Shown piece after piece: positions 1-6,666 of a DNA stretch of 23,602 bases (position 1 is the stretch's first letter; every line of letters begins with the position of its first letter). The DNA is taken from the NCBI GenBank assembly GCA_900768105.1, contig CAAGBQ010000104.1:1-23602 (forward strand), written 5' to 3'. The notes below the pieces were generated by a model. The model did not search any database. It saw only the letters and a program-made list of their open reading frames with translations, and was not told where the DNA came from. Source of the stretch: Oscillospiraceae bacterium. Lineage in GTDB: Bacteria; Bacillota; Clostridia; Oscillospirales; Ruminococcaceae. A program made the position numbers and the translations under genes.

Positions 1-931
1 AATGATCCCAGTGGCCGGAACGCTCCCAAAGGGCACGGTTAAGAATCATAGGAGTGGAAATTTCCACATAGCCGTATCTCTTGTGAACCTCGCGCCAATA
101 TTCAAGCAGGGTATTACGGAGCACCATGCCTTTAGGAAGGAAGAACGGGAAGCCGGGGCCTTCGTCAAGAAGTGCAAACAGACCAAGCTCTTTGCCAAGC
201 TTGCGGTGGTCGCGCTTTTTGGCTTCCTCAATGCGGGTAAGATATGCTTCAAGCTCGTCTTTTTTGGTATAGGAAATACCATAAACGCGCTGGAGAGTTT
301 TGTTTTTTGCATCGCCGCGCCAATATGCGCTGTTGCATTGGGTAAGCTTAAATGCCTTGATAGTGCCGGTGGACATAAGGTGGGGGCCGGCGCAAAGGTC
401 AACAAATTCACCCTGGAGGTAGAAGGAGATGACCTCGCCTTCCGGAAGATCTTCGATAAGTTCGACCTTGTAAGGCTCGTTTCTCTCTTTCATAAAGGCG
501 ATAGCCTCATCTCTCGGAAGAGTAAAACGCTCGATTTTTTCATTTTCTTTTACGATTTTCTTCATTTCTGCTTCAAGCTTTTCCAAAACTTCGGGAGTGA
601 AGGGCTGGTCGGAATCAAAATCGTAATAAAAGCCTTCATCAATAGCAGGTCCGATAGTAAGCTTTACTTCGGGATAAAGGCGTTTTACCGCCTGTGCAAG
701 AACATGAGATGTTGTGTGCCAAAAAGCTTTTTTGCCGTAAGGGTCATCAAAAGTAAGGATTTCTACGGCGCAGTCATTTTCAATAGGGGTGCGAAGGTCG
801 CAGCCTTTGCCGTCGATTTTTGCGGCGCAGGCAACTCTTGCAAGGCCGGCGCTGATGCTTTCAGCAATCTGATAGGGAGTGACGCCGTTTTCGTATTCGC
901 GAATATCGTCACGGAGTTGAATTTTCACCAT
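1..931 (-). CDS. thrS: Threonyl-tRNA synthetase, N-terminal part (truncated by window edge)
   Basis: Charges tRNA-Thr with threonine in the cytoplasm. About 310 codons are present and the rest lies beyond position 1; full-length ThrRS is usually about 640 residues. Reading from the ATG at 929-931, the order is an N-terminal TGS domain (about residues 1-60), then the editing domain with the zinc-site-like HTTSH and CAGPH motifs, then the beginning of the class II catalytic core, ending near LWERSGHWDH, which is typical of ThrRS. An SD (ACAGGAGGTA, 941-950) supports this start. The gene is preceded by a T-box leader with a Thr specifier, so expression should rise when tRNA-Thr is uncharged. The long open frame on the opposite strand is a shadow. 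Identification is firm; only the C-terminal half is unseen. Confidence 0.96.
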   Translation of the reverse strand, partial: MVKIQLRDDIREYENGVTPYQIAESISAGLARVACAAKIDGKGCDLRTPIENDCAVEILTFDDPYGKKAFWHTTSHVLAQAVKRLYPEVKLTIGPAIDEGFYYDFDSDQPFTPEVLEKLEAEMKKIVKENEKIERFTLPRDEAIAFMKERNEPYKVELIEDLPEGEVISFYLQGEFVDLCAGPHLMSTGTIKAFKLTQCNSAYWRGDAKNKTLQRVYGISYTKKDELEAYLTRIEEAKKRDHRKLGKELGLFALLDEGPGFPFFLPKGMVLRNTLLEYWREVHKRYGYVEISTPMILNRALWERSGHWDH

Positions 932-1002
932 ATGAATTTATACCTCCTGTATAATTTTAAATTCATTTTACAATATAAAATACGCCGATGGCTTCGCTGC
1001 AA

Positions 1003-1038
1003 ATAAAAAAGGCCCCGCCCCGAAATAAGGGGCGGGGC
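1003..1038 (-). terminator. T-box intrinsic terminator (attenuator of thrS)
   Basis: A perfect 10-bp inverted repeat, GCCCCGCCCC / GGGGCGGGGC (1012-1021 and 1029-1038), has a 7-nt loop and is followed on the minus strand by CCTTTTTTATTT. It is part of the T-box leader and is expected to form when tRNA-Thr is charged. Confidence 0.93.
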
Positions 1039-1258
1039 AAAAGCTTGCTCCACGGTTCCACCCTTGTTTGTGCCGAGAAAATCCGACACGCTCATTGGTC
1101 TGCCTTAACGCGGCAAAACGGTCTGCTCGCCAATGCGGCTTACAAGACACTCCGAGGGTGGTAATTCGGCGGCTTCAAAAGGCTTTTTTCAGAACAAATG
1201 AAAGCCCTCTCTGCTATGAAGCTTTGCTTCATCTTCCTCATCAGCGTTTTTTAATATA
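1003..1258 (-). promoter_or_regulatory. T-box riboswitch, threonine-specific, leader of thrS
   Basis: On the minus strand, a GATGAGGAAGA-type Stem I start and an AGAGAGGG segment lead to a specifier region in which ACC (positions 1162-1160) is followed by A, matching a threonine codon. The conserved T-box sequence AAGGGTGGAACCGTGG lies at 1065-1050. It is followed by a perfect GC-rich terminator stem (1038-1012) and a U-rich tail. The 3' part of the T-box (AAGGG) can pair with CCCTT just inside the terminator's 5' arm, giving the usual antiterminator choice. In this family, uncharged tRNA-Thr binds the specifier and the UGGN bulge and favours read-through into thrS, 70 nt downstream. Confidence 0.95.
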
Positions 1259-1264
1259 TAAGCA

Positions 1265-1293
1265 ATAATATCACAACAAAAAGGCGTTGTCAA
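1265..1293 (-). promoter_or_regulatory. SigA-type promoter of the T-box/thrS transcript
   Basis: TTGACA (1293-1288), a 17-nt spacer, then TATTAT (1270-1265). Transcription should begin near 1258, just before T-box Stem I. The -35 box contains the TGA stop codon of the upstream lipoprotein gene, so the two units abut without spare sequence. Confidence 0.85.
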
Positions 1294-1832
1294 TCATTTG
1301 CGGCTTGTTTTTCAAAAAAGAATACAACGGTGTCAAAATCCTCTTTGGTGGTGTTTATTCCGTAAAGGCTGTATTGCATATCGCCTTCAAACCATTTTTC
1401 ATAGTATGTACCGTCGTCACACTCGGTAATGGTACCTGCGTTTACAAGGTCGCCGAGAAGCCCATCTGAGGTATAGACTCCGGAAAGGTCGCTTTCGGTT
1501 TTTGCTGCACGAAGAGTATATTTTGCTTCGTCGATGAAAAATTCATATTGCCCAAGCTCCGTTTCCATAGTAAAGACGGTATAGCTTTCATCGGAGGCGC
1601 CTTCAATGTTCTTAATAGAGCAGCCTATGCGGGAATTTATATCGTCAACGGAATTTACATCGGTCATCGGGTTGGGGATTTGGTTGTTTTCCTCCTTTCC
1701 CGCGTTGCCCATAACTCCGTCAGGAAGGCTGCTTTCATCATCCGGAAGGTCAATTTTCTCCGCGGAGCAGGAAACGCAGCTTACGGCAAGAAGTGTGGCG
1801 GACATAAGAGCGGCTATTCTTTTGATTTTCAT
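1290..1832 (-). CDS. Small putative lipoprotein of unknown function
   Basis: A 180-residue protein not matched to a named family. It starts with a basic N-terminus (MKIKR), a hydrophobic segment and a cluster AVSCVSC, so Cys19 or Cys22 could be the lipidated residue after Lgt and signal peptidase II processing. The lipobox is not canonical (Ala-Val-Ser before Cys19). After an acidic, low-complexity linker (about residues 25-55), the rest is a compact acidic domain rich in Tyr, Phe, Asp and Glu. The start at 1832 is chosen because AAAAGGAGAT lies at 1850-1841; a longer open frame upstream has no SD. It is co-directional with thrS, and its stop sits in the thrS promoter. Probably anchored on the outer face of the membrane. 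Confidence 0.75.
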   Translation of the reverse strand: MKIKRIAALMSATLLAVSCVSCSAEKIDLPDDESSLPDGVMGNAGKEENNQIPNPMTDVNSVDDINSRIGCSIKNIEGASDESYTVFTMETELGQYEFFIDEAKYTLRAAKTESDLSGVYTSDGLLGDLVNAGTITECDDGTYYEKWFEGDMQYSLYGINTTKEDFDTVVFFFEKQAAND

Positions 1833-1856
1833 ATAAATATATCTCCTTTTATAGAA

Positions 1857-1885
1857 ATGATAAAAACGATAAAAAATATCGGCAA
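1857..1885 (-). promoter_or_regulatory. Possible promoter of the small lipoprotein gene
   Basis: TTGCCG (1885-1880), 17 nt, TATCAT (1862-1857) on the minus strand. The predicted start lies only about 18 nt before the ATG and just ahead of the SD, so the 5' UTR would be very short. Plausible but not certain. Confidence 0.45.
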
Positions 1886-1985
1886 AAAAAGCTCGACTTT
1901 TTGAACACATATATAAGGTGGGCAAAAAGCGCCCGATTCTTGCAAAAAAGCAAAAATCAATATAAAATACGGCAAAATAAAACAA

Positions 1986-2096
1986 TTATATATTCTGATT
2001 ATAATATTTTGGAATATATAATTGCAATATTATGAATTATATATGGCCGAAATGAAGAAAAAAGGGTGGTAATCTTTCATATTTGTTCAAAATTTC
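1986..2096. other. AT-rich divergent intergenic region
   Basis: The gene-free stretch between the small lipoprotein gene (minus, starts 1832) and rny (plus, starts 2215) is strongly AT-rich. Besides the two divergent promoters reported separately and the palindromes at 2161-2176, no gene or stable hairpin was seen. Confidence 0.6.
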
Positions 2097-2125
2097 TTGA
2101 CAGCCGGCTCGGAATATTATATTAT
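2097..2125 (+). promoter_or_regulatory. Promoter of rny
   Basis: TTGACA (2097-2102), a 17-nt spacer, TATTAT (2120-2125). The predicted start is near 2132, leaving an untranslated leader of about 80 nt before the rny ATG. Confidence 0.82.
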
Positions 2126-2160
2126 TATATTATCTGTGAAATATACTTTATATAAAGTGA

Positions 2161-2176
2161 GCGCATATGCGCATAT
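2161..2176. promoter_or_regulatory. Two overlapping palindromes in the rny leader
   Basis: GCGCATATGCGC (2161-2172) and ATATGCGCATAT (2165-2176) are both perfect 12-bp palindromes that overlap by eight bases. They lie about 30 nt downstream of the predicted start and about 40 nt before the rny ATG. They could be an operator or form alternative short RNA hairpins; nothing in the sequence decides between these. Confidence 0.5.
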
Positions 2177-2214
2177 TTCGCGTTTAATATATAGAAAGGA
2201 CATATAAGTCACCA

Positions 2215-3825
2215 ATGGAATTTTTGACCTTTGTAAAAGGCCTTAACATATTCTCGGAAATGAGGCCCGAAAATGTTTTGGTCTGCGTAATCATTGGTTT
2301 TATTGCTTTGGTCGTTGGTTTAGTAATCGCCTTCCCTTTGGGTGTCGCATATAGACGCAGAGTTGCAGAAGCAGAGCTTGGCTCCGCCGAAGAAGAAGCA
2401 AGACGCATTGTAAACGAATCAATCAAAACAGCTGAAAGCCGAAAAAAAGAAGCCCTTGTTGAAGCAAAAGATGAAATCCACAAGCTGCGCACCGATGCAG
2501 AGCGGGAAGTAAAGGATCGCCGCGCGGAGGTTCAGCGCCAGGAACACAGACTTCAGCAAAAAGAAGAATCACTCGACAAAAAATCCGATAACCTTGACAA
2601 AAAAGAAGAACAGATTCAGGAAAAACTGAAAGATGCGGAAGCCCGCCTTTCCGAAGCGGAGCAGATTAAAAAGAGCCAATTTGATATGCTGGAGCGTATC
2701 TCCGGTTATACCGAAGAACAGGCGAAAAGCCAGCTTCTCTCCGACCTTGACGCAAAGCTCTCTCATGAAAAGGCTCTGCGTATTATGCAGTATGAGCAGC
2801 AGTATAAGGACGAATCCGAGGATAAGGCAAGAGAAATACTCGGAACCGTTCTTGCACGCTGCGCACCGGACTATGTTGCGGAAGCAACAGTTTCTGTTGT
2901 TCCGTTGCCAAGCGATGAGATGAAAGGCCGCATTATCGGAAGAGAGGGCCGCAATATCCGTGCCATTGAAACCATCACGGGTGTTGACCTTATTATTGAC
3001 GATACGCCGGAGGCAATCGCAATTTCCTGCTTTGACCCCGTTCGCAGAGAAATTGCCCGTTTGAGCCTTGAAAAGCTTATTCAGGACGGAAGAATTCATC
3101 CCGCAAGAATTGAGGAAACAGTTGAAAAAGCTCGCCGCGAGGTTGACGCAAAAATCAAGCAGGACGGCGAAAGAGCTGTGCTGGAATGTGGCGTTCACGG
3201 AATTGCACCGGAAATTGTGCGGCTTCTCGGTCGTATGCGTTACAGAACGAGCTATGGTCAGAATGTGCTTCAGCACTCCATAGAGGTTTCACAGCTTTCC
3301 GGAATGATTGCTTCCGAAATGGGCGGAGTAGATGTAAATATGGCGCGCCGTGCAGGCTTGCTGCATGATATAGGCAAGGCGCTTACTCATGAAATTGAAG
3401 GCAGCCATGTAAGCATAGGCGTTGATGTTGCGAAAAAGTATAAAGAGCCGGAGGCTGTTATTCACGCTATTGAGGCGCACCATAACGATACGGAACCGCG
3501 CACCACTATTGCATGGATTGTCCAGGCAGCGGATGCAATTTCCGCGGCAAGGCCCGGTTCTCGCCGTGAAAATGTTGAAAATTACATCAAGCGCCTTGAA
3601 AAGCTTGAAGAAATCGCAAATTCTTTTCCCGGTGTTGATAATTGCTTTGCCATTCAGGCAGGACGAGAAATCCGCATAATGGTAAGACCGGAGGTTATCG
3701 ATGATGACCATATGGTTCTCCTTGCAAGGGAAATTGCGGAGAAAATTGAATCCGAGCTTGATTATCCCGGTCAAATCAAGGTTCACCTTGTTCGTGAAAG
3801 CCGCGCCGTTGATTACGCAAAATAA
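2215..3825 (+). CDS. rny: Ribonuclease Y
   Basis: Membrane-anchored endoribonuclease that initiates mRNA decay in Firmicutes. The 536 residues match the usual length of about 520. In order: one N-terminal transmembrane helix (about 20-45), a long charged coiled coil (about 50-200, rich in Glu, Lys, Arg and Ala), a KH RNA-binding domain with the GRIIGREGRN loop (near 237-246), and an HD phosphohydrolase domain with HSIEVS (near 354) and LLHDIGKA (His-Asp pair near 383-384). The SD (GAAAGGA, 2194-2200) is somewhat far from the ATG at 2215, but the start fits the family N-terminus. The gene is monocistronic, with its own promoter at 2097 and a terminator at 3846-3879. The leader contains the overlapping palindromes at 2161-2176. 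Confidence 0.97.
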   Translation: MEFLTFVKGLNIFSEMRPENVLVCVIIGFIALVVGLVIAFPLGVAYRRRVAEAELGSAEEEARRIVNESIKTAESRKKEALVEAKDEIHKLRTDAEREVKDRRAEVQRQEHRLQQKEESLDKKSDNLDKKEEQIQEKLKDAEARLSEAEQIKKSQFDMLERISGYTEEQAKSQLLSDLDAKLSHEKALRIMQYEQQYKDESEDKAREILGTVLARCAPDYVAEATVSVVPLPSDEMKGRIIGREGRNIRAIETITGVDLIIDDTPEAIAISCFDPVRREIARLSLEKLIQDGRIHPARIEETVEKARREVDAKIKQDGERAVLECGVHGIAPEIVRLLGRMRYRTSYGQNVLQHSIEVSQLSGMIASEMGGVDVNMARRAGLLHDIGKALTHEIEGSHVSIGVDVAKKYKEPEAVIHAIEAHHNDTEPRTTIAWIVQAADAISAARPGSRRENVENYIKRLEKLEEIANSFPGVDNCFAIQAGREIRIMVRPEVIDDDHMVLLAREIAEKIESELDYPGQIKVHLVRESRAVDYAK

Positions 3826-3845
3826 TAAATAATATTTATACGAAT

Positions 3846-3879
3846 AAAAAAGCTGCATTTGAACAATGCAGCTTTTTTT
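3846..3879 (+). terminator. Rho-independent terminator after rny
   Basis: AAAAAAGCTGCAT / ATGCAGCTTTTTTT with a short loop, starting about 20 nt after the rny stop. Because the stem is flanked by A and T runs, it can act in both directions. Confidence 0.92.
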
Positions 3880-3914
3880 ATATAAAACATCCACACATTA
3901 AAAAAGCCTTGAAA

Positions 3915-3946
3915 TACAAAAAACGGCGGGTCTTTCGACTCGCCGT
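3915..3946 (-). terminator. Intrinsic terminator, minus strand
   Basis: An 11-bp stem (3921-3931 with 3936-3946, one G-U pair, loop TTTC) is followed on the minus strand by TTTTTTGTATTT. On the plus strand there is no T-run, so it serves transcripts coming from the right, as a second stop behind the one at 4177-4201. Confidence 0.75.
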
Positions 3947-3949
3947 TAA

Positions 3950-4176
3950 TTTCGATTTGTCAGCTTGCTCAAAACTAACATCTCTCTTGCTTTGGTAATA
4001 TAATACGGTTTGAATATGTTACTTTTGTGATAAAGCGGATACCATACGGTTACAGTTCAGAACCGGTTTGGTAAAACATTTGCAGAAAAAAGTTACAGGG
4101 CTTGTGAAGAAGAAAAATTATTGTAACAATATCGGCGGAGAAGCAAAATCCAAGTTTCCGTATATAAAAAAGCAGG
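3950..4176. other. Gene-free stretch with one imperfect hairpin
   Basis: No convincing coding frame. An imperfect inverted repeat at 4040-4073 (TACCATACGGTT against AACCGGTTTGGTA) could fold. A TATAAT at 3999-4004 on the plus strand lacks a recognisable -35. No tRNA or known RNA signature was recognised. Confidence 0.5.
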
Positions 4177-4201
4177 AAAAAGACCGGTCAAAAGACCGGT
4201 C
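4177..4201 (-). terminator. Terminator of the candidate small RNA
   Basis: GACCGGTC-AAAA-GACCGGTC (4182-4201): two copies of an 8-bp palindrome form an 8-bp stem. On the minus strand it is followed by TTTTTCCTGCTTTTTT. The tail on the plus strand is weak. Confidence 0.8.
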
Positions 4202-4336
4202 CTTTCGTTAAAATATAAGAAAGTAAGGAAGAAAATTGCTTTTGAAAAAGAATGGCTCATAAGGGCGGAATTCAGAATTTCGCCCCGATGAATTGAGGAA
4301 GTATATGACAATGAAAACTTTTTTAATCTTTAAACT
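4177..4336 (-). ncRNA. Candidate small RNA of about 160 nt, unknown family
   Basis: The transcript is predicted from a perfect consensus promoter (4371-4343) to an intrinsic terminator (4201-4177). No open frame with an SD fills the interval; the only frame seen starts at TTG and runs through the terminator. The 5' half holds CU-rich single-stranded-looking segments (ACTTCCTC near 4300, TTCTTCCTT near 4225) that could pair with SD sequences, and a central hairpin with GGGCG / CGCCC arms (about 4264-4286). It does not look like a T-box, 6S RNA or tRNA. Function is unknown; an mRNA leader is unlikely because nothing is encoded before the terminator. Confidence 0.55.
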
Positions 4337-4342
4337 ATTAAA

Positions 4343-4371
4343 ATTATACACCGTATAAATACACTTGTCAA
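4343..4371 (-). promoter_or_regulatory. Perfect consensus SigA promoter, minus strand
   Basis: TTGACA (4371-4366), exactly 17 nt, TATAAT (4348-4343): a full match to the vegetative consensus. It lies after the stop of the amidase-domain gene (4401) and points away from it, so it does not drive any visible protein gene. Confidence 0.85.
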
Positions 4372-4400
4372 TAGTATAAACACACTTTTTATAAAAAAGT

Positions 4401-4940
4401 TTATTCCTCATTTTCATTCGGTATCTCCAGGGGCTGCATGGAACGGATTCCGTCGATATGGATAAACCGCGCCGCAGAAATTTTATAGCTTGAAAGCGGG
4501 CGGCAGTTGCAATCATAGGAATGGGCGGCAACTCTTACCGTTTCAAAGCTTGGGCGGTCGCCGTCAATGGCGGTTATTACCGGCGTGTGCTGCCAATCGT
4601 CCTCGTCAAGGATAAGCTGGCAAAGGTCTCCGGGCATAATCTCCGAAAGCTCCACCTGCCGCCCATAAGGGCCTACGCCGGAATTTGTGGTAAGAAAATT
4701 GAACAGATATTTAACACCGGTCCATGCCGGAGCGCGGTCGTTAACGCCTATGTAATACCAGCCGAAGGTGGGGGTAAAATTCATAACGCCGCCGCCCGCC
4801 AAAAGGCACTGGCTTGCAAAGCTGGTGCAGTCACCGCCGATTGCGCTGAAATCATAGAACTCCGGATTGCGGAAATATGCCCAACGGTTTGCATATTCTA
4901 CCGCCGCGGTGCGGTTATAAGGAATATCAAAAAGCATCAT
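4401..4940 (-). CDS. Amidase-domain protein (putative amidase, PF12671-like)
   Basis: A 179-residue protein with the pattern of the putative amidase domain found in Firmicutes spore and cell-wall proteins: YNRTAAVEYANRWAYFRNP at the N-terminus, then GGDCTSFASQC with likely nucleophile Cys38, TPTFGWYY, and a likely catalytic His118 in WQHTPVI, followed by VAAHSYDCNCRPLSSY. No signal peptide or transmembrane segment is visible, so this copy is either cytosolic, exported by another route, or packed in a developing cell. The start is set by CGGAGGAA about nine bases before the ATG at 4940. A TAGAAT at 4980-4975 may be the -10 box, but its -35 is weak. It forms a single-gene unit. The family assignment is from recalled pattern; the substrate is unknown. 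Confidence 0.82.
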   Translation of the reverse strand: MMLFDIPYNRTAAVEYANRWAYFRNPEFYDFSAIGGDCTSFASQCLLAGGGVMNFTPTFGWYYIGVNDRAPAWTGVKYLFNFLTTNSGVGPYGRQVELSEIMPGDLCQLILDEDDWQHTPVITAIDGDRPSFETVRVAAHSYDCNCRPLSSYKISAARFIHIDGIRSMQPLEIPNENEE

Positions 4941-5037
4941 ACAAAAATTCCTCCGAAAAAAGTTTGCTTGCTATATTCTATGCCGCGTTGCGGCGTTTGC
5001 TGCAAAGCGGAAAAGCACAATTTTGCGTGGAAATGTG

Positions 5038-5066
5038 TTGCTATGCTATGCAAAAAGATATATAAT
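5038..5066 (+). promoter_or_regulatory. Promoter of zapA-dut
   Basis: TTGCTA (5038-5043), 17 nt, TATAAT (5061-5066). The predicted start is near 5073, 30 nt before the zapA ATG. Confidence 0.78.
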
Positions 5067-5102
5067 TATAATATTGATTATAACTTTGCAGGAGGAAAAA
5101 AG

Positions 5103-5453
5103 ATGGACCAGCCTAAAAAGATAAGAATAGAGATTGCAGGAAGCAGCTATACCGTAATGACCACCGAGCAGGAGGGCTATGTCCGTGATTTGGCGGCGGA
5201 AATTTCCGATGACATTGCTGCGCTTAACGAGAAAAATCCCGCTCTTTCCATGAATGATACCCTGGTGCTTTGTGCCATTGCGTACCTTGATGAATACAAG
5301 AAAGAAAGCTCCAACAGCGACCACATACGGTCCCAGCTTAAAGAGTATATCGGAGATACGGCAAAGGCACGCATGGAGGTTGACGAAGCAAACCGCCGCG
5401 CCGATAAGCTTAAAAAAGAGCTTGACGAAGTGAGGAAGAAATATGGAGTTTGA
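5103..5453 (+). CDS. zapA: Cell division protein ZapA
   Basis: A 116-residue protein of the ZapA family, which bundles FtsZ filaments and promotes Z-ring assembly at midcell. The N-terminal half (KKIRIEIAGSSYTVMTTEQEGYVRDLAAEI) matches the globular ZapA head. The middle (MNDTLVLCAIAYLDEYKK) and the C-terminus, rich in Lys, Glu and Arg, form the expected coiled coil. A strong SD (GCAGGAGGAAA) ends about six bases before the ATG at 5103; the longer open frame upstream has no such site. The stop overlaps the first 11 bases of dut, so the two genes are translationally linked. It is less often seen next to dut than to pheT or mutS2. Confidence 0.9.
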   Translation: MDQPKKIRIEIAGSSYTVMTTEQEGYVRDLAAEISDDIAALNEKNPALSMNDTLVLCAIAYLDEYKKESSNSDHIRSQLKEYIGDTAKARMEVDEANRRADKLKKELDEVRKKYGV

Positions 5454-5883
5454 TGTAAAAATTAAAGTTTTGCGTGACGGCGCGGTGATTCCGAAGATTG
5501 CGACGGAAGGGTCGGCAGCCGCCGACCTTTGTGCCTGTATAGAAGAACCGGTTACTGTAATGCCGAACGAAACGGTGCTTTTGCCCACGGGCTTTGCAAT
5601 GGCGGTGCCGAAGGGTTTTGCTGCCTTTATATTTGCGCGCAGCGGCCTTGGAATAAAGCATGGAATCGCGCCGGCAAACTGCGTTGGAGTTATTGATTCC
5701 GATTATCGCGGCGAAGTTTGTGTGGGGTTGCACAACTATTCCGGAGAGGAATACACCGTAAATAGGGGTGACAGGGTTGCACAGATGGCAATTATGCCGG
5801 TAGTAATGGCAAACTTTGTTGCTGCGGAGGAGCTTGACGCTACCGAAAGAGGACAGGGAGGTTTTGGCTCAACGGGCAAATAA
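5443..5883 (+). CDS. dut: Deoxyuridine 5'-triphosphate nucleotidohydrolase (dUTPase)
   Basis: Hydrolyses dUTP to dUMP and pyrophosphate, keeping uracil out of DNA and feeding thymidylate synthesis. The 146 residues are standard for the trimeric enzyme. All five motifs are visible: SAAADLCA (24-31), ARSGLG (65-70), GVIDSDYRGEV (82-92) with the catalytic Asp, NRGDRVAQM (107-115), and the flexible C-terminal arm GQGGFGSTG (137-145). The ATG at 5443 lies inside the end of zapA, with AGTGAGGAAG as SD. A bidirectional terminator lies downstream at 5966-6002. Confidence 0.97.
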   Translation: MEFDVKIKVLRDGAVIPKIATEGSAAADLCACIEEPVTVMPNETVLLPTGFAMAVPKGFAAFIFARSGLGIKHGIAPANCVGVIDSDYRGEVCVGLHNYSGEEYTVNRGDRVAQMAIMPVVMANFVAAEELDATERGQGGFGSTGK

Positions 5884-5965
5884 AAACGGATGAAGAAAGC
5901 GTTGCTCAAAAGCCGGCTTCATATAAAAAATATACGGTTTTACTTTCAGCCTTTTTAATAAAAAT

Positions 5966-6002
5966 AAAAAATCTTCCTGTACGCGGTATAGGAAGATTTT
6001 TT
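5966..6002. terminator. Bidirectional terminator between dut and maf
   Basis: AAAAAATCTTCCT / AGGAAGATTTTTT with a loop around TACGCGG. It lies between two convergent units: zapA-dut from the left and the asnS-aminotransferase-maf operon from the right. Confidence 0.9.
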
Positions 6003-6111
6003 GTTGCTGATTTTAAACAAAAAAGCGTACTTTGCAAAACTTGCCGCTGCGGCGCGTGTTTTCTTGTGCGGGGAGCGGATAATGGCATCGCTTTTTACAC
6101 GATATATGCAG

Positions 6112-6663
6112 TTAAGGGATAAGCCCGAGAAAGCGCGCGACGGCAGAAACGGGAAAACCCATAACATTGTAATAATCGCCGACGATACCTTTAATGAGCA
6201 ATGCACCTGGGCCTTGAATTCCATAGGCACCGGCTTTATCAAGCGGGTCGCCGGTAGCAACATAGCGGCGTATAAATTCATCCGAAAGCTCGAAAAATTC
6301 AACATCCGCACTTTGTACAAAAGAGCGGGTTTTTCCATGTTCAACCACGGCAACGCCGGTATATACGGTATGGGTCCTTCCGGAAAGGGTGTGCAGCATT
6401 GAAACGGCGTCCTCCGGCGTTTTTGGTTTTCCGAAAACGCGGCCATCAAGCACAACAATGGTATCGGATCCGATTACAATATCATCCGGATGATTTTTTG
6501 CGACGGCTTGCGCTTTCTGCTCCGCCAGAATTGCCGGAATTTGTTCCGGAGGGGTGCCTTCCGGAACAAATTCATCGCAGCCGGAAACCTCGGAGATAAA
6601 ATCCTTCGTAATAAGATTCATAAGCTCGCGCCTGCGCGGAGAGCCGGAAGCTAAAATATACAT
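6112..6663 (-). CDS. maf: Maf family nucleotide pyrophosphatase
   Basis: Maf proteins hydrolyse non-canonical nucleoside triphosphates (dTTP/UTP-type or m7GTP-type) and are linked to septum formation. The 183 residues match the family. Visible motifs are LASGSPRRRELM at the N-terminus, SDTIVVLDGRVFGKPKTP in the middle, TVYTGVAVV, and DKAGAYGIQGPGALLIKGIVGDYYNVMGFP near the C-terminus. SDT and DKAGAYGIQG fit the dTTP/UTP (YhdE-like) subgroup. The SD AAAGGAGGG encodes the last codons of the upstream aminotransferase gene, whose stop lies three bases before this ATG, so translation is probably coupled. It is the last gene of the operon. Confidence 0.94.
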   Translation of the reverse strand: MYILASGSPRRRELMNLITKDFISEVSGCDEFVPEGTPPEQIPAILAEQKAQAVAKNHPDDIVIGSDTIVVLDGRVFGKPKTPEDAVSMLHTLSGRTHTVYTGVAVVEHGKTRSFVQSADVEFFELSDEFIRRYVATGDPLDKAGAYGIQGPGALLIKGIVGDYYNVMGFPVSAVARFLGLIP

Positions 6664-6666
6664 TTT

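Noticed and set aside
2..1006. 334-codon open frame on the plus strand
   Set aside because: It is antisense to thrS, has no SD or family signature, and the minus-strand reading gives clear ThrRS motifs.
2063..2072. T-box-like string AGGGTGGTAA upstream of rny
   Set aside because: It lies before the rny promoter, no specifier stem or antiterminator/terminator pair surrounds it, and rny is not an aminoacylation or amino acid gene.
3999..4004. TATAAT on the plus strand in the gene-free stretch
   Set aside because: There is no acceptable -35 box at 16-18 nt and no downstream gene on that strand before 5103.
4093..4311. 72-codon frame on the minus strand starting at TTG
   Set aside because: It runs through the terminator at 4177-4201 and has no proper SD; a small RNA explains the signals better.
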